This document shows, piece by piece, positions 1-9,858 of a stretch of DNA of 64,000 nucleotides. Positions within the stretch are counted from its first letter, which is position 1. Each line of letters begins with the position of its first letter. The position numbers and the translations under genes are program-made. The notes below the pieces were generated by a model. That model did not search any database and was not told where the DNA came from. It was given only the letters and a program-made list of their open reading frames with translations. Source of the DNA: CAWCOU01 sp963797335 (GTDB taxonomy: Bacteria; Pseudomonadota; Gammaproteobacteria; JAURND01). The stretch spans positions 1-64,000 of the forward strand of contig CAWCOU010000007.1 of NCBI GenBank assembly GCA_963797335.1, in the 5' to 3' direction.

Positions 1-486
1 CATCACCGTCGCTTGATGGTACGTTTGGTAAAAGGTGCTTACTGGGATTATGAAATCAAAGACAGTCAAACCAAAGGTCTGGCAGGTTACCCGGTTTTTA
101 CCCGTAAAGTGAATACGGATGTATCCTATCTTGCCTGTGCGAAAAAATTACTGGGTTATGGCTCGTTATTTTACCCTCAATTCGCTACCCATAATGCGTA
201 TACGATCGCTGCCATTTTAGCTATGGTCGGTGATAGACGGGATTTTGAATTTCAATGTTTAAAGGGGATGGGAACTGCGCTTTACGACCAGTTGCTGCCG
301 TCAGCACCAAAGTCAGCGGCATGTCGTGTTTATGCGCCAGTCGGCCGTCATCAGGATTTGCTCCCGTATTTCGTACGTCGTCTCTTAGAAAATGGCGCCA
401 ACACTTCGTTTGTGAATCGGTTACTGGATAACCAGACCGCAGTGGCTGATCTAGTTGCGCACCCAGTTGCGCAAGCGAACAACTGA
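1..486 (+). CDS. putA: Proline dehydrogenase part of PutA (5' end outside window)
   Basis: This is the last part of the FAD-dependent proline dehydrogenase domain, which oxidises proline to pyrroline-5-carboxylate. The frame is open from base 1 (HHRRLMVRLVKGAYW), so the gene starts upstream. Family landmarks are RLVKGAYWDYEIK, QFATHNAYT, CLKGMGTALYDQL and the stretch RVYAPVGRHQDLL followed by RRLLENGANTSFV near the end. In most proteobacteria PutA is one polypeptide that continues into an aldehyde dehydrogenase domain. Here a TGA at 484-486 ends the frame right after the linker, and the next domain begins in another frame with a one-base overlap (TGATG). Either a single-base indel has broken the gene, or two proteins are made by reinitiation. 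Family identity is certain; whether it still works as one enzyme is open. Confidence 0.9.
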   Translation, partial: HHRRLMVRLVKGAYWDYEIKDSQTKGLAGYPVFTRKVNTDVSYLACAKKLLGYGSLFYPQFATHNAYTIAAILAMVGDRRDFEFQCLKGMGTALYDQLLPSAPKSAACRVYAPVGRHQDLLPYFVRRLLENGANTSFVNRLLDNQTAVADLVAHPVAQANN

Positions 487-2105
487 TGAGCAAATCCCAC
501 CCGCGTATTCCATTACCCGCCGATCTCTTTGGCGAAGAACGAAAAAATTCCGCCGGTATTGATTTTAGTAATACCGAACAATTAACCGCTTTAGCGAATG
601 CCATGCAACCGTTTGTAACGCAAGAATGGCAAGCCATGCCGACTTTCAGTCAAGCTAAGGCCGAGCAAGTGCGAACGGAAATCAGCCCCTGCGATCATAC
701 TCAGGTGGTTGGCAAAGTGACGATGGCCACCCAAGCAGATGTCGAAGTCGCTTTGCAAAAAGCGGCAGCGGCGGCAGAGGCATGGGACCAAGTACCGGTC
801 GCCCAGCGGGCCAGTTACCTAGATAAATTGGCGGATTTATTTGAAGAAAATCAGGCGGAGCTGATGGCATTGGCGGTACGAGAAGCCGGTAAAGCCTTGC
901 CCGATGCCCTGGGAGAAGTAAGAGAAGCCGTGGATTATTGTCGGTATTATGCCGCTCAAGCACGACGGGTGTTAGCTCCGCAAGATTTACCGGGGCCAAC
1001 TGGCGAATCGAATCAATTAACCATGCACGGTCGTGGTGTATTTTTATGTATCAGCCCTTGGAATTTTCCATTGGCCATATTTACCGGGCAAATATTGGCA
1101 GCGTTAGTAGCGGGTAATTGTGTGATTGCCAAACCGGCTGAACAAACCTCGCTGATTGGCGCCAGGGCGGTGGATTTAATGCACCAGGCAGGTATTCCCC
1201 GAGCTGTGGTGCAATTACTGCCCGGTAAAGGTTCGGTGATCGGTGCTTTAGCCGTAGCGGATGAACGCATTGCCGGTGTCATGTTTACAGGTTCCACTGA
1301 AACGGCTCGTGGCATTAACCAAACGTTGGCGCAACGTTCAGGGCCGTTGGTGCCGTTTATTGCCGAGACCGGTGGGCAAAATGCCATGATTGCGGATTCG
1401 ACGGCTTTGGCGGAGCAGTTGGTGATGGATGTTCTGGCTTCCGCGTTTAATAGCGCCGGTCAGCGTTGTTCAGCCTTGCGGGTGTTATTTCTGCAATCCG
1501 AAATGGCCGATGGCGTGATTGCCATGTTAAAAGGCGCTATGGCGGAGTTACGCATGGGTAACCCGGCCTGGTTAGCTACGGATATTGGCCCCGTGATTGA
1601 TAATAAGGCGAAAGAAGGTCTGGAAGAGCATCTTCAGTATTTAAATCGCGTCGGCCGATTGATTTATGCAGTCCCATTGCCAAAAGGAGTACAATACGGC
1701 AGTTATTTTGCGCCGTGTGCGTATGAGATTCCCAGTTTAGACTTGCTACAACGCGAAGTCTTTGGTCCGGTGCTGCATGTGATTCGCTATGAGCAACGTA
1801 ATCTCGATCAGGTTCTGGCTGCGATTAACGCAACAGGATACGGCCTCACCTTAGGTATACATAGCCGTATCGATGCTACGGTACAATACATTCAGCGGCA
1901 TACCCAGGTGGGTAATACCTATGTAAATCGGAATATGATCGGCGCTGTAGTCGGCGTGCAACCGTTTGGGGGTGAGCGGTTATCGGGGACGGGGCCTAAG
2001 GCGGGGGGGCCGCATACCTTGCTAAGGTTGTGCCACGAGCGAACGTTAACCGTTAACACTACTGCTGCGGGCGGTAATGCATCGTTGATGGCGATGGGGG
2101 ATTAA
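486..2105 (+). CDS. putA: Delta-1-pyrroline-5-carboxylate dehydrogenase part of PutA
   Basis: This 539-residue frame holds the NAD-dependent aldehyde dehydrogenase domain of PutA, which turns glutamate semialdehyde into glutamate. The start matches the normal PutA linker (HPRIPLPADLFG). The substrate and cofactor motifs ISPWNFPLAIFTGQ and AKPAEQTSL are present, the catalytic glutamate lies in ETGGQNAMIA, and the nucleophilic cysteine lies in SAGQRCSALRVL. The C-terminus (TVNTTAAGGNASLM) is where type A PutA proteins end, so nothing is missing there. The ATG at 486 overlaps the preceding TGA and has no clear Shine-Dalgarno upstream. This favours a recent one-base frameshift in an ancestral fused gene, with at best coupled reinitiation. 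One extra base before position 486 would restore a single PutA reading frame. Confidence 0.9.
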   Translation: MSKSHPRIPLPADLFGEERKNSAGIDFSNTEQLTALANAMQPFVTQEWQAMPTFSQAKAEQVRTEISPCDHTQVVGKVTMATQADVEVALQKAAAAAEAWDQVPVAQRASYLDKLADLFEENQAELMALAVREAGKALPDALGEVREAVDYCRYYAAQARRVLAPQDLPGPTGESNQLTMHGRGVFLCISPWNFPLAIFTGQILAALVAGNCVIAKPAEQTSLIGARAVDLMHQAGIPRAVVQLLPGKGSVIGALAVADERIAGVMFTGSTETARGINQTLAQRSGPLVPFIAETGGQNAMIADSTALAEQLVMDVLASAFNSAGQRCSALRVLFLQSEMADGVIAMLKGAMAELRMGNPAWLATDIGPVIDNKAKEGLEEHLQYLNRVGRLIYAVPLPKGVQYGSYFAPCAYEIPSLDLLQREVFGPVLHVIRYEQRNLDQVLAAINATGYGLTLGIHSRIDATVQYIQRHTQVGNTYVNRNMIGAVVGVQPFGGERLSGTGPKAGGPHTLLRLCHERTLTVNTTAAGGNASLMAMGD

Positions 2106-2139
2106 AGCCTACTAATCAAAATCCTCTAGGGGTGGAATC

Positions 2140-2163
2140 CCCTCTCCCGCTTGCGGGAGAGGG
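2140..2163. repeat. Perfect 11-bp palindrome after putA
   Basis: Two 11-base arms (CCCTCTCCCGC and its complement) are separated by TT. There is no T-run on either side, so this looks more like a REP-type palindrome than a terminator, although it lies directly downstream of putA and could stop or stabilise that transcript. Confidence 0.5.
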
Positions 2164-2186
2164 AATCGGAGAGAAGAGTCTGTAAG

Positions 2187-2262
2187 TGGCGCCCCGGGCA
2201 GGACTCGAACCTGCGACCTATCCCTTAGGAGGGGATCGCGCTATCCTCTGTGCCACCGGGGC
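2187..2262 (-). tRNA. tRNA-Arg (anticodon CCT)
   Basis: Read on the minus strand, the 76 bases begin GCCCCGG and end with an encoded CCA. The acceptor stem pairs with CCGGGGC. The anticodon arm is ATCCC-CTCCTAA-GGGAT, giving CCT, which reads AGG. The T arm contains GGTTCGAGTCC. All cloverleaf elements are present. Confidence 0.95.
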
Positions 2263-2480
2263 ATTTCAAAAATAATATATTTCATTTGACTGGTTATGTA
2301 AATCGTACCAAAATTAACCCCCTTAATGTGGTATTGGCTCAAACATCATAAAAATATATAAAAAATTGTTAAAAATAACAAAAAACACATTTTTTTTGAT
2401 AAAGCCTGCCCTTGTGTCTTGCAAAACAGCCAATTAAACCCCACATCTAAAGTTTGCAAGTAAGTAGAGTTCGTAGGTTT

Positions 2481-2565
2481 GCGAGAGTGGCGGAACTGGT
2501 AGACGCGCTGGATTTAGGTTCCAGTGGGGTAACCCGTGAGAGTTCGAGTCTCTCCTTTCGCACCA
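2481..2565 (+). tRNA. tRNA-Leu (anticodon TAG)
   Basis: An 85-base class II tRNA with a long variable arm (around TGGGGTAACCCG) and an encoded CCA end. The anticodon arm is CTGGA-TTTAGGT-TCCAG, so the anticodon is TAG (reads CUA/CUG leucine codons). The T arm has AGTTCGAGTCT. It sits 66 bases before tig. Confidence 0.95.
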
Positions 2566-2631
2566 TTATTTTCCGAAGAAACGGTCTTTCATAGACCATG
2601 ATGACTAATAATCATAACCAGAGGTTTCTGT

Positions 2632-3930
2632 ATGCAGGTGACAATTCAAGTATTAAACGGGCTGGAACGTAAAATGTCCGTGAAGCTTCCCTCGGCGAAT
2701 CTAGAAGAAAAAATTGAAAAAAGGCTGAGAGAAATTGCACCTAATGCAAAAATCCCCGGTTTTCGTGCCGGCAAAGTCCCGTTTAACATCATAAAACAAA
2801 GATACGAAGATTCGGTTCGCGGCGAAGTGATTTCAAAAGTCATCGGTAGCAGTTATCAAGAAGCATTAAAACAGGAAAATATTATTCCAGCGGGCTTGCC
2901 TCATTTAACATTAACTGAGAGCGCAGTGGGTAAAGAGTTGGAATACGAAGCCAAATTCGAAGTATATCCCACCATCCAATTAACTAATTTAGATAACGTG
3001 GAAATAAAAACCAAGGTCGTGAAAGTCACCGAGCAAGACCTTGAAGAAATGTTGGAAAAATTGCAAAAACAATACGCAAAATGGGAAGAGGTTGATCGCC
3101 CGGCGCAGCTCGGTGATCGAGTTTACCTTGACTTTGAAAGTCGAATAGACGGTGAAGAATTTCCTGGCGGTACCCGTAAAAATGCCGTATTGGAATTGGG
3201 CAGCAACGCCGCCATTCCTGGTTTTGAAACAGGTTTAATTGGCGCCAGCATAGATCAGCACCTTGAATTAACACTGCAGTTTCCAGCCGACTATTATAAT
3301 AAGGAAATAGCCGGTAAAACGGCATTAGTAAAAGTGTTAGTCCATCGTATTCTGACCTCCGAACTACCCAAACTAGATGAAGAATTTGCTGCAACGCTGG
3401 GAGTGAAAGAAGGCGGTATGGAAAAGCTAAGGGTTGAAGTACGTGAAGGGATGGAAAGAGACGCAGCTAAAAAAATCAAAGAACAATTAAATAATGAGCT
3501 GACCGAGCAATTTCTAGTAGCCAATCCCATCGATGTGCCGAATGCGCTCGTGGAAGAAGAAGCGGCGCGTATGGAAAAACAAGTGGAAGAGCAATCAAAA
3601 GCACAAGGTCGAAAGCCCCAAGCGTTAGATCGTTCCGAATTATTAAAAGCGGCCCATCGCCGGGTCAAGCTGGGTTTATTGTTTGGTGAATTTATAAAAG
3701 TTCATGGATTAAAATTGGATGCGGCACGCTTCGATACGTTGTTAGACGAGATGTCAGCTCCATATGATAATCCTCAAGCTATAAAAGACGTTTATCGCAA
3801 CAACCCGGAAGCTCGAAAGCAATTAGAAGCAATCGTGATGGAAGGGCAAGTATTTGATGCGCTAGCAAACCAAGTTCGTAAAATAGAACGTGAACAGACT
3901 TTTCATGAATGGTTACATAAACCGGAGTAA
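2632..3930 (+). CDS. tig: Trigger factor, ribosome-bound chaperone and prolyl isomerase
   Basis: At 432 residues it has the family's normal length. The N-terminal ribosome-binding domain carries the signature loop, here GFRAGKVP (about residues 43-50, family GFRxGKxP). The central FKBP-like isomerase domain follows (about 150-240, with GDRVYLDFES and ELGSNAAIPGFETGLIG), then the helical C-terminal arms. The ATG is preceded by AGAGG at good spacing. It opens the widely conserved order tig-clpP-clpX-lon and is the only one of the four still intact. That makes it a useful internal control that the neighbouring frameshifts are not a general sequence-quality problem. Confidence 0.97.
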   Translation: MQVTIQVLNGLERKMSVKLPSANLEEKIEKRLREIAPNAKIPGFRAGKVPFNIIKQRYEDSVRGEVISKVIGSSYQEALKQENIIPAGLPHLTLTESAVGKELEYEAKFEVYPTIQLTNLDNVEIKTKVVKVTEQDLEEMLEKLQKQYAKWEEVDRPAQLGDRVYLDFESRIDGEEFPGGTRKNAVLELGSNAAIPGFETGLIGASIDQHLELTLQFPADYYNKEIAGKTALVKVLVHRILTSELPKLDEEFAATLGVKEGGMEKLRVEVREGMERDAAKKIKEQLNNELTEQFLVANPIDVPNALVEEEAARMEKQVEEQSKAQGRKPQALDRSELLKAAHRRVKLGLLFGEFIKVHGLKLDAARFDTLLDEMSAPYDNPQAIKDVYRNNPEARKQLEAIVMEGQVFDALANQVRKIEREQTFHEWLHKPE

Positions 3931-3966
3931 TACTCTTAATTCAATACATCATTATAGGAACATGAT

Positions 3967-4691
3967 ATGACAAGCAACAAATTGCAAGGAGCACTAGCCA
4001 CTTCTGCACAACTCGTACCTGTGGTCGTTGAGCAAACAGCACACGGTGAGCGTGCATACGATATTTACTCCCGATTATTGAAAGAACGAGTGGTATTTTT
4101 AGTCGGTGAAGTTGAAGACCATATGGCAAATTTGGTCGTCGCTCAATTATTATTTTTAGAATCTGAAAATCCGGACAAAGATATTTCCCTTTATATTAAT
4201 TCCCCTGGCGGCGTCCGTCAGTGCGGCGCTTCGCTATTTATGACACCATGCAATTTATTAAGCCTGATATAAGTACGTTTATGTATCGGTCAAGCGGCCA
4301 GTGTCGGTGCTTTATTGCTATCATGCCGGTGCAGAAAAAAAACGTTATTGCTTACCGAATTCACCGTGATGATTCACCAAGTCTTGGGTGGATTTCAAGG
4401 CCAAGGCACGGATATCGAGATTCATGCCAGAGAAACATGCTTAATGGGTGCATTATTAAATCAAATTATGGCAAAACACACAGGTAAAACCACTGAAGAA
4501 ATAAAAAAGATACGGAACGTGATAATTTATGCATGCGCGCCAAGCCATTGAAATATGGCTTGGTTGATGAAGTAATTGAAAGCGTAAATAAACGAAATTT
4601 AGATGAAAAATCAAATAGTTCCCGTATATACTATACTGTTACTAGGCAATCAGTGTCAAGAATTGACGCTAGTGCCAGTGCATGTGCTTAG
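3967..4691 (+). pseudogene. clpP: Broken ATP-dependent Clp protease proteolytic subunit
   Basis: ClpP is the serine peptidase that partners ClpX/ClpA. The first 80 codons are intact (from MTSNKLQG to SLYINSPGG). The frame then breaks at about 4212 (an extra base after the two glycines), at about 4277, in an A-run near 4505, near 4530 and near 4551. Pieces of the family sequence continue in different frames: AIYDTMQFIKPD, then CIGQAAS with the serine codon of the active site, MIHQVLGGFQGQ with the active-site histidine, IEIHAR, and finally YGLVDEVIE in yet another frame. The homology ends near 4595; 4689-4691 is the first stop in the last frame. At least four indels make a functional product impossible without many frameshifts. 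Confidence 0.9.
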
Positions 4692-4700
4692 AGGTCACTT

Positions 4701-5937
4701 ATGTCAAATACGAAAGAAAAATTGCCGGTTTGTTCGTTTTGTGGAAAAGCCAACATGAAGTCCAGAAATTCATTGCTGGACCTTCGGTGTTTGTTTGCGA
4801 TGAATGCGTCAAACTTATGTAATGATATCATTCGTGAAGAAAAGCAGGCACAGGTTCAAGCTGAAACTCCGGCCAAAATTACCCACCCCCATGAAATTAA
4901 AGAATTCTTAGATGAATATGTGATTGGCCAAACCGATGCTAAAAAAGTGTTGTCCGTTGCAGTTTATAACCATTATAAACGCTTTATACAAGCATACCGA
5001 CATAATGATGTAGAACTTAGGCAAAAGTAATATTTTACTCATTGGTCCAACAGGTAGCGGTAAAACATTCTTGCGCAAACATTCGCAGATTTATTAAATG
5101 TTCCTTTTGCAATTGCAGATGCCACAACATTAACAGAAGCGGGATATGTAGGTGAAGATGTAGAAAATATTATTCAAAAATTATTACAAAAATGAGATTA
5201 CGATGTAGAAAAAGCGCAAACTGGGAATTGTTTATATTGATGAAATTGATAAAATTTCGCGTAAATCTGAAAGCCCTTCCATCACTCGCGATGTTTCTGG
5301 TGAAGGCGTACAACAAGCATTATTAAAATTAATTGAAGGAACTATTGCCTCTGTTCCACCACAAGGTGGCCGTAAACACCCACAACAAGAATTTTTACAA
5401 GTTAATACAGCAAATATTTTATTTATTTGTGGTGGTGCTTTTGCAGGATTTAGAAAAAATTATTCGTGATCGTACAGAAAAATCGGTATTGGTTTTTCCG
5501 CAGAAGTGGTCAGTAAAAATGATAAAAAGGCAGTAACTGAATTATTACGACAAGTAGAACCAGAAGATTTAATTAAATATGGTTTAATTCCTGAATTTGT
5601 TGGTCGTTTGCCGGTAGTAGCAACTTTAGAAGAATTGGATGAAAATCACCTCATTCGTATTTTAACTGATCCTAAAAATGCGTTAACAAAACAATACGCC
5701 AAATTATTTAAAATGGAAAATGTGGACTTAGAGTTTACTGAACGGCGCTTTAAGTGCCATTGCTAAAAAAGCCATGGTAGAAAAACAGGGGCTAGAGGAT
5801 TGCGTTCTATTTTAGAAAATGTATTTTAGATATTATGTATGAACTACCTTCTTAAAAGATGTTGTAAAGTGGTTGTTGATGAACAAGTGATAAACGGTCA
5901 AGCCGAACCTTTATTAATCTATCGAGAAGCGGCTTAA
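4701..5937 (+). pseudogene. clpX: Broken Clp protease ATPase subunit
   Basis: ClpX unfolds substrates for ClpP. All parts of the gene can be found, but in scattered frames. The zinc-binding N-terminus starts as CSFCGKA, and the second cysteine pair (VCDECVKL) is read in another frame just before 4820. EFLDEYVIGQTDAKKVLSVAVYNHYKR follows, split here from a Walker A sequence (IGPTGSGKT, about 5042-5068). After AIADATTLTEAGYVGEDVENIIQKLLQK there is a TGA (5193-5195) where a cysteine codon is expected, a base substitution rather than an indel. The Walker B region YIDEIDKISRKSE and LIPEFVGRLPVVATLEEL are also present. The final codons give EPLLIYREAA before TAA at 5935-5937. Mixed substitutions and indels argue for true decay. 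Confidence 0.9.
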
Positions 5938-5991
5938 GTGATGACGCTGTAAGCATCTTTTGAGTATGGAAAATACAGCCCGAATGGTAAT

Positions 5992-6028
5992 AGCTCAGGC
6001 ACCCTATATCTTTGCACAAACGCTAGTA
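5992..6028 (+). repeat. Copy A of a 37-base dispersed repeat
   Basis: The stretch from AGCTCAGGCACC to AACGCTAGTA recurs at 48327-48364 with one inserted G and otherwise no differences. Here it lies between broken clpX and broken lon; the second copy lies upstream of ssb. Its orientation relative to the flanking genes differs in the two places, so it is unlikely to be a shared promoter element. Confidence 0.7.
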
Positions 6029-6055
6029 CCACAAACCTTCTGGAACAGAGCCATC

Positions 6056-8509
6056 ATGACAGATGAGAATAACACGAACTCTACCGCCTTAACCGACGCC
6101 AATAAACTGTTATTACCCGTTTTGCCCTTACGTGATGTGGTCGTTTATCCACACATGGTTATTCCGTTATTTGTTGGTCGAGAAAAATCTATTAAAGCGC
6201 TTAGAAGTGCAGCCATGGATGAGAATAAGCAAGTATTGCTCATCGCCCAAAAAGATCCGCGATAGATGATCCTGAACCTGAAAGATCTTTATTACAGTCG
6301 GCACCATCGCCACTATTTTGCAATTATTGAAATTCCCTGATGGTACCGTCAAAGTATTAGTAGAGGGCATAACCGCGGCCAAGTCAACGAATATCATCCC
6401 AGTCGATGAATATTACCTTGCCGATGTCAAATTGCTGAAGATGAAGGTGATACCCAGACGCAGAAGCGACGGTTATCGCCCGCACGATGCTGTCAATCAA
6501 TTTGAACAATATATTAAATTAAATAAAAAAATTCCTCCGGAAATTTTAACCACTCTTAGCCGGCATCGAAGATCTAGGACGACTGAGCCGACACGATTGC
6601 CGCCCATATAACATTAAAAATAGAAGAAAAACAAAAAATTCTCGATAAAGACGATGGCTAGCGCTTATGGAAACGGCTGTTGACGCTGATGGAAACGGAG
6701 ATTGATTTATTCCAAGTTGAGAAAAAAATTCGTGGTCGTGTAAAACGCCAAATGGAAAAAAGCCAGCGTGAATATTATTTCAATGAACAAATTAAAGCGA
6801 TTCAAAAAGAATTAGGTGAATTGGAAGAAGCGGACCGAATGAATGAACAATTAACAAGATAAAATTGAAAAAGCCGGTATGCCGAAAGAAGCAAAAGAAA
6901 AAACATTGGCGGAATTAAATAAATTAAAGATGATGTCACCCATGTCTGCTGAAGCGACGGTGTGTCGAAATTATCTAGATTGGTTGTTATCAGTTCCTTG
7001 GAAACAATACAGCAAGATGATCCGCAATTTAGTCAAAGCCGAAAAAATTCTGGACCAAGATCACTATGGTTTAGAAAAAGTTAAAGAACGAATTATTGAA
7101 TATTTAGCAGTGCAAACAACGTGTGAAAAAATTTAAAGGCCCTATTTTATGTTTAGTTGGTCCACCTGGCGTTGGTAAAACATCCTTGGGTCAATCGATT
7201 GCAAATGCGACAGGTCGAGAATTTATTCGTATTTCTTAGGTGGTATACGTGATGAGGCAGAAATTCGAGGCCATCGACGCACTTATATTGGCTCAATGCC
7301 AGGTAAAATCATGCAAAAATTAGCGAAAGTAAAAGTGCGCAATCCACTATTTATGTTGGATGAAGTGGATAAAATGGCGATGGATTTTCGTGGTGATCCT
7401 GCTTCTGCTTTGTTAGAAGTATTAGATCCGGAGCAAAATCATGCATTTAATGATCATTATTTGGAAGTGGATTACGATTTATCCGAAGTGATGTTTATTG
7501 CGACGGCCAATTCATTAAATATTCCACCGGCATTATTAGATCGTATGGAAGTCATTCGTATTCCCGGTTATACCGAAGATGAAAAAATGCATATTGCCTT
7601 ACAGCTATCTTATCCCGAAACAAATTGAAGCAAATGGCTTAAAGAAACAGTGAAATTAATATTACTCAAGGCGCAATTCGCGATATTATTCGTTATTACA
7701 CACGTGAAGCCGGTGTACGAAACTTAGAACGAGAAATTGCAAAAATTTGTCGAAAAGTAGTCAAAGAAATATTGATAAAACCGGTCGAAAAAATACGATT
7801 GATTACCGCGCGAAATCTTGAAAAATATTTAGGTGTGAGAAGTTTCCGTTATGGTGGCTGAAGAACATGATCAAGTAGGCAAGTCACTGGTTTAGCTTGG
7901 ACTGAAGTTGGTGGGGAATTATTAACCATTGAAGTCGTCGTCATGCCAGGCAAAGGTAAATCCACTTATACCGGTCATCTAGGTGAAGTGATGCAAGAAT
8001 CCATTCAAGCTGCAATGACAGTGGTTCGTAACCGTGCAGTTTTAGGTATTCCCGAAGATTTTTATGAAAAAAATGATATCCATGTGCATGTGCCAGAAGG
8101 TGCAACACCCAAAGATGGTCCTAGTGCGGGTATTGGTATGTGTACGGCATTAGTTTCGGCGTTAACAGAAATTCCTGTGAAAGGTGATGTGGCAATGACT
8201 GGAGAAATTACCTTACGCGGTGAAGTATTACCTATTGGTGGTTTAAAAGAAAAATTATTGGCCGCCCTGGGTGGCGGCATTAAAACCGTTATCATTCCCA
8301 TGGAAAATCAGAAAGATCTCAAGGAGATACCGAAAACGATTACAGAAGGTATGGATATCCAACCAGTACGCTGGATAGATCAGGTGCTGGCCATTGCCCT
8401 GCAGCGAATGCCTGAGCCGGCTACCGAGACATTAGCTGCGGATGTGGTTATCGTGCGTAATCAAAAATGGCACCCATCTCAACCATCGTCAGAAATGAGT
8501 ACGCATTAA
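6056..8509 (+). pseudogene. lon: Broken ATP-dependent Lon protease
   Basis: Lon degrades misfolded and regulatory proteins. The N-terminal substrate-binding domain begins at ATG 6056 (LPVLPLRDVVVYPHMVIPLFVGREKS follows about 20 residues in). The reading frame then breaks repeatedly: open pieces lie at 6056-6265, 6318-6611, 6680-6862, 6879-7136, 7296-7628 and 7943-8509. The Walker A box (VGPPGVGKTSLG, about 7155-7190) and Walker B region (FMLDEVDKM) are recognisable. A base lost near 7239 breaks SLGGIRDEAEIRGHRRTYIG. The last piece (189 codons) keeps the catalytic serine in PKDGPSAGIGM and the catalytic lysine in LPIGGLKEKLLAA. The whole gene is present but cannot be translated as one protein. 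Confidence 0.92.
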
Positions 8510-9858
8510 TGCAATTAATATCGGCGACCGATCACACCGATCACAACAAATTAAAAAATTTGTTGCGTCATGTCTTAGACGAGGCCCGAACCGCAGGAGC
8601 CACGCAAGCCGAAGCCCATCTCAACAACGATGCCGGTTTTGCGGTGACCGTTCGCCAAGGCGAGGTGGAAACCGTTGAACACCATCACAGCAAGGGACTA
8701 AGCCTGACCGTTTACTTTGGCCATCATGCGGGCTCGGCCGTGACCTCCGACCTGACCCCCAAAGCCATCAGCGCTGCTCTGGAAAAAGCCTGCAGCATTG
8801 CCCGATTCACCGGCGAAGACCTCTGCAATGGGTTGGCAGATGCCGAATTGATGGCCCACCACTACCCGGATTTAGACCTTTACCACCCATGGCAAATCAA
8901 CCCTGTCCAGGGGATTGAAATTGCCCGCGAATGTGAGGCCCTCGCCCGAGATTACGATAAACGGATTACCAATTCCGAAGGCGCTACCGTCAACACCCAT
9001 GCCCATTACGAGCTCTATGGCAATAGCCATGGTTTTATCGGCGATTCCTCAAGCACTTACCACACCATCAGCTGTACCCTAGTCGCCCAGCACGGCGCGG
9101 AAATGCAGTGCGACAGCGATTACACTTGTGCTCGTGACCCTACCCAATTAAATACCATTCCTGCCTTGGCCAAAAGTGCCGCCCAGCGCACGGTGCAACG
9201 TTTGGATGCGCAGCGGTTATCGACCCGGCACGCACCGGTTATTTTCCATGCCGATATAGCCCGCGCCCTAATCGGTCATTTTTTAGCGGCTATCAGTGGC
9301 GGCAATTTATTCCGTAAATCCTCTTTTTTACTCAACGCCCTGCACCAACCGGTGTTCCCAGCGCATATTCAAATTGAGGAGCGGCCGCACTTGCGCAAAG
9401 GTATTGGCAGCACCCCTTTTGACAGTGAAGGGGTAGCCACCCAAGAACGCCATAGCCTAATTCAAGACGGTGTGTTGGCCAGCTACCTGTTAAGCAGTTA
9501 TTCCGCCCGTAAACTGGGTATGCAAACGACGGCAAATGCCGGCGGCTCCCATAATGTCTTCGTACAACCCAGCGCCCAAAGCCTACCCGATTTACTAAAA
9601 GCCATGGATACCGGGCTATTAGTGACCGATTTGATGGGGCAGGGCGTAAATATCGTCACCGGCGATTACTCCCGCGGCGCCTTCGGTTTTTGGGTGGAAA
9701 AGGGGGAGATTCAATACCCCGTGCAAGAAATCACCATCGCCGGTAATTTGAAAGATATGTTTTTAAATCTAGTAGCCGTGGGCGATGACCTCGACCATCG
9801 CGGTAATGTCTGCACCGGCTCTATTTGGCTAGATTCTATGATGATTGCCGGTGCGTAA
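8509..9858 (+). CDS. pmbA: Metalloprotease PmbA/TldE
   Basis: PmbA (TldE) pairs with TldD as a zinc-dependent peptidase that trims unfolded peptides and, in enteric bacteria, matures microcin B17 and inactivates CcdA. The 449-residue product matches the E. coli length (450). Recognisable parts are RQGEVETVEHHHSKGLSLTVY near the N-terminus, DLDLYHPW, and the glycine-rich C-terminal domain with GNLKDMFLNLVAVGDDL. I chose ATG 8509, which overlaps the lon stop (TAATG); an upstream ATG at 8467 would add 14 residues inside the lon end. Base composition rises sharply compared with the AT-rich lon remnant. TldD is not in the window. Confidence 0.93.
   Translation: MQLISATDHTDHNKLKNLLRHVLDEARTAGATQAEAHLNNDAGFAVTVRQGEVETVEHHHSKGLSLTVYFGHHAGSAVTSDLTPKAISAALEKACSIARFTGEDLCNGLADAELMAHHYPDLDLYHPWQINPVQGIEIARECEALARDYDKRITNSEGATVNTHAHYELYGNSHGFIGDSSSTYHTISCTLVAQHGAEMQCDSDYTCARDPTQLNTIPALAKSAAQRTVQRLDAQRLSTRHAPVIFHADIARALIGHFLAAISGGNLFRKSSFLLNALHQPVFPAHIQIEERPHLRKGIGSTPFDSEGVATQERHSLIQDGVLASYLLSSYSARKLGMQTTANAGGSHNVFVQPSAQSLPDLLKAMDTGLLVTDLMGQGVNIVTGDYSRGAFGFWVEKGEIQYPVQEITIAGNLKDMFLNLVAVGDDLDHRGNVCTGSIWLDSMMIAGA

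Noticed and set aside
484..488. Programmed frameshift joining the two halves of PutA
   Set aside because: No slippery heptamer and no downstream structure that I can see; a simple indel or reinitiation explains it better.
221..637. Antisense frame of 138 codons across the putA split
   Set aside because: It lies opposite clear PutA coding sequence and has no family character of its own.
3967..8509. Frameshifts in clpP, clpX and lon as sequencing noise
   Set aside because: At least one change is a nonsense substitution, indels are not all in homopolymers, and neighbouring genes over tens of kilobases are clean. Kept as a caveat, not as the main reading.
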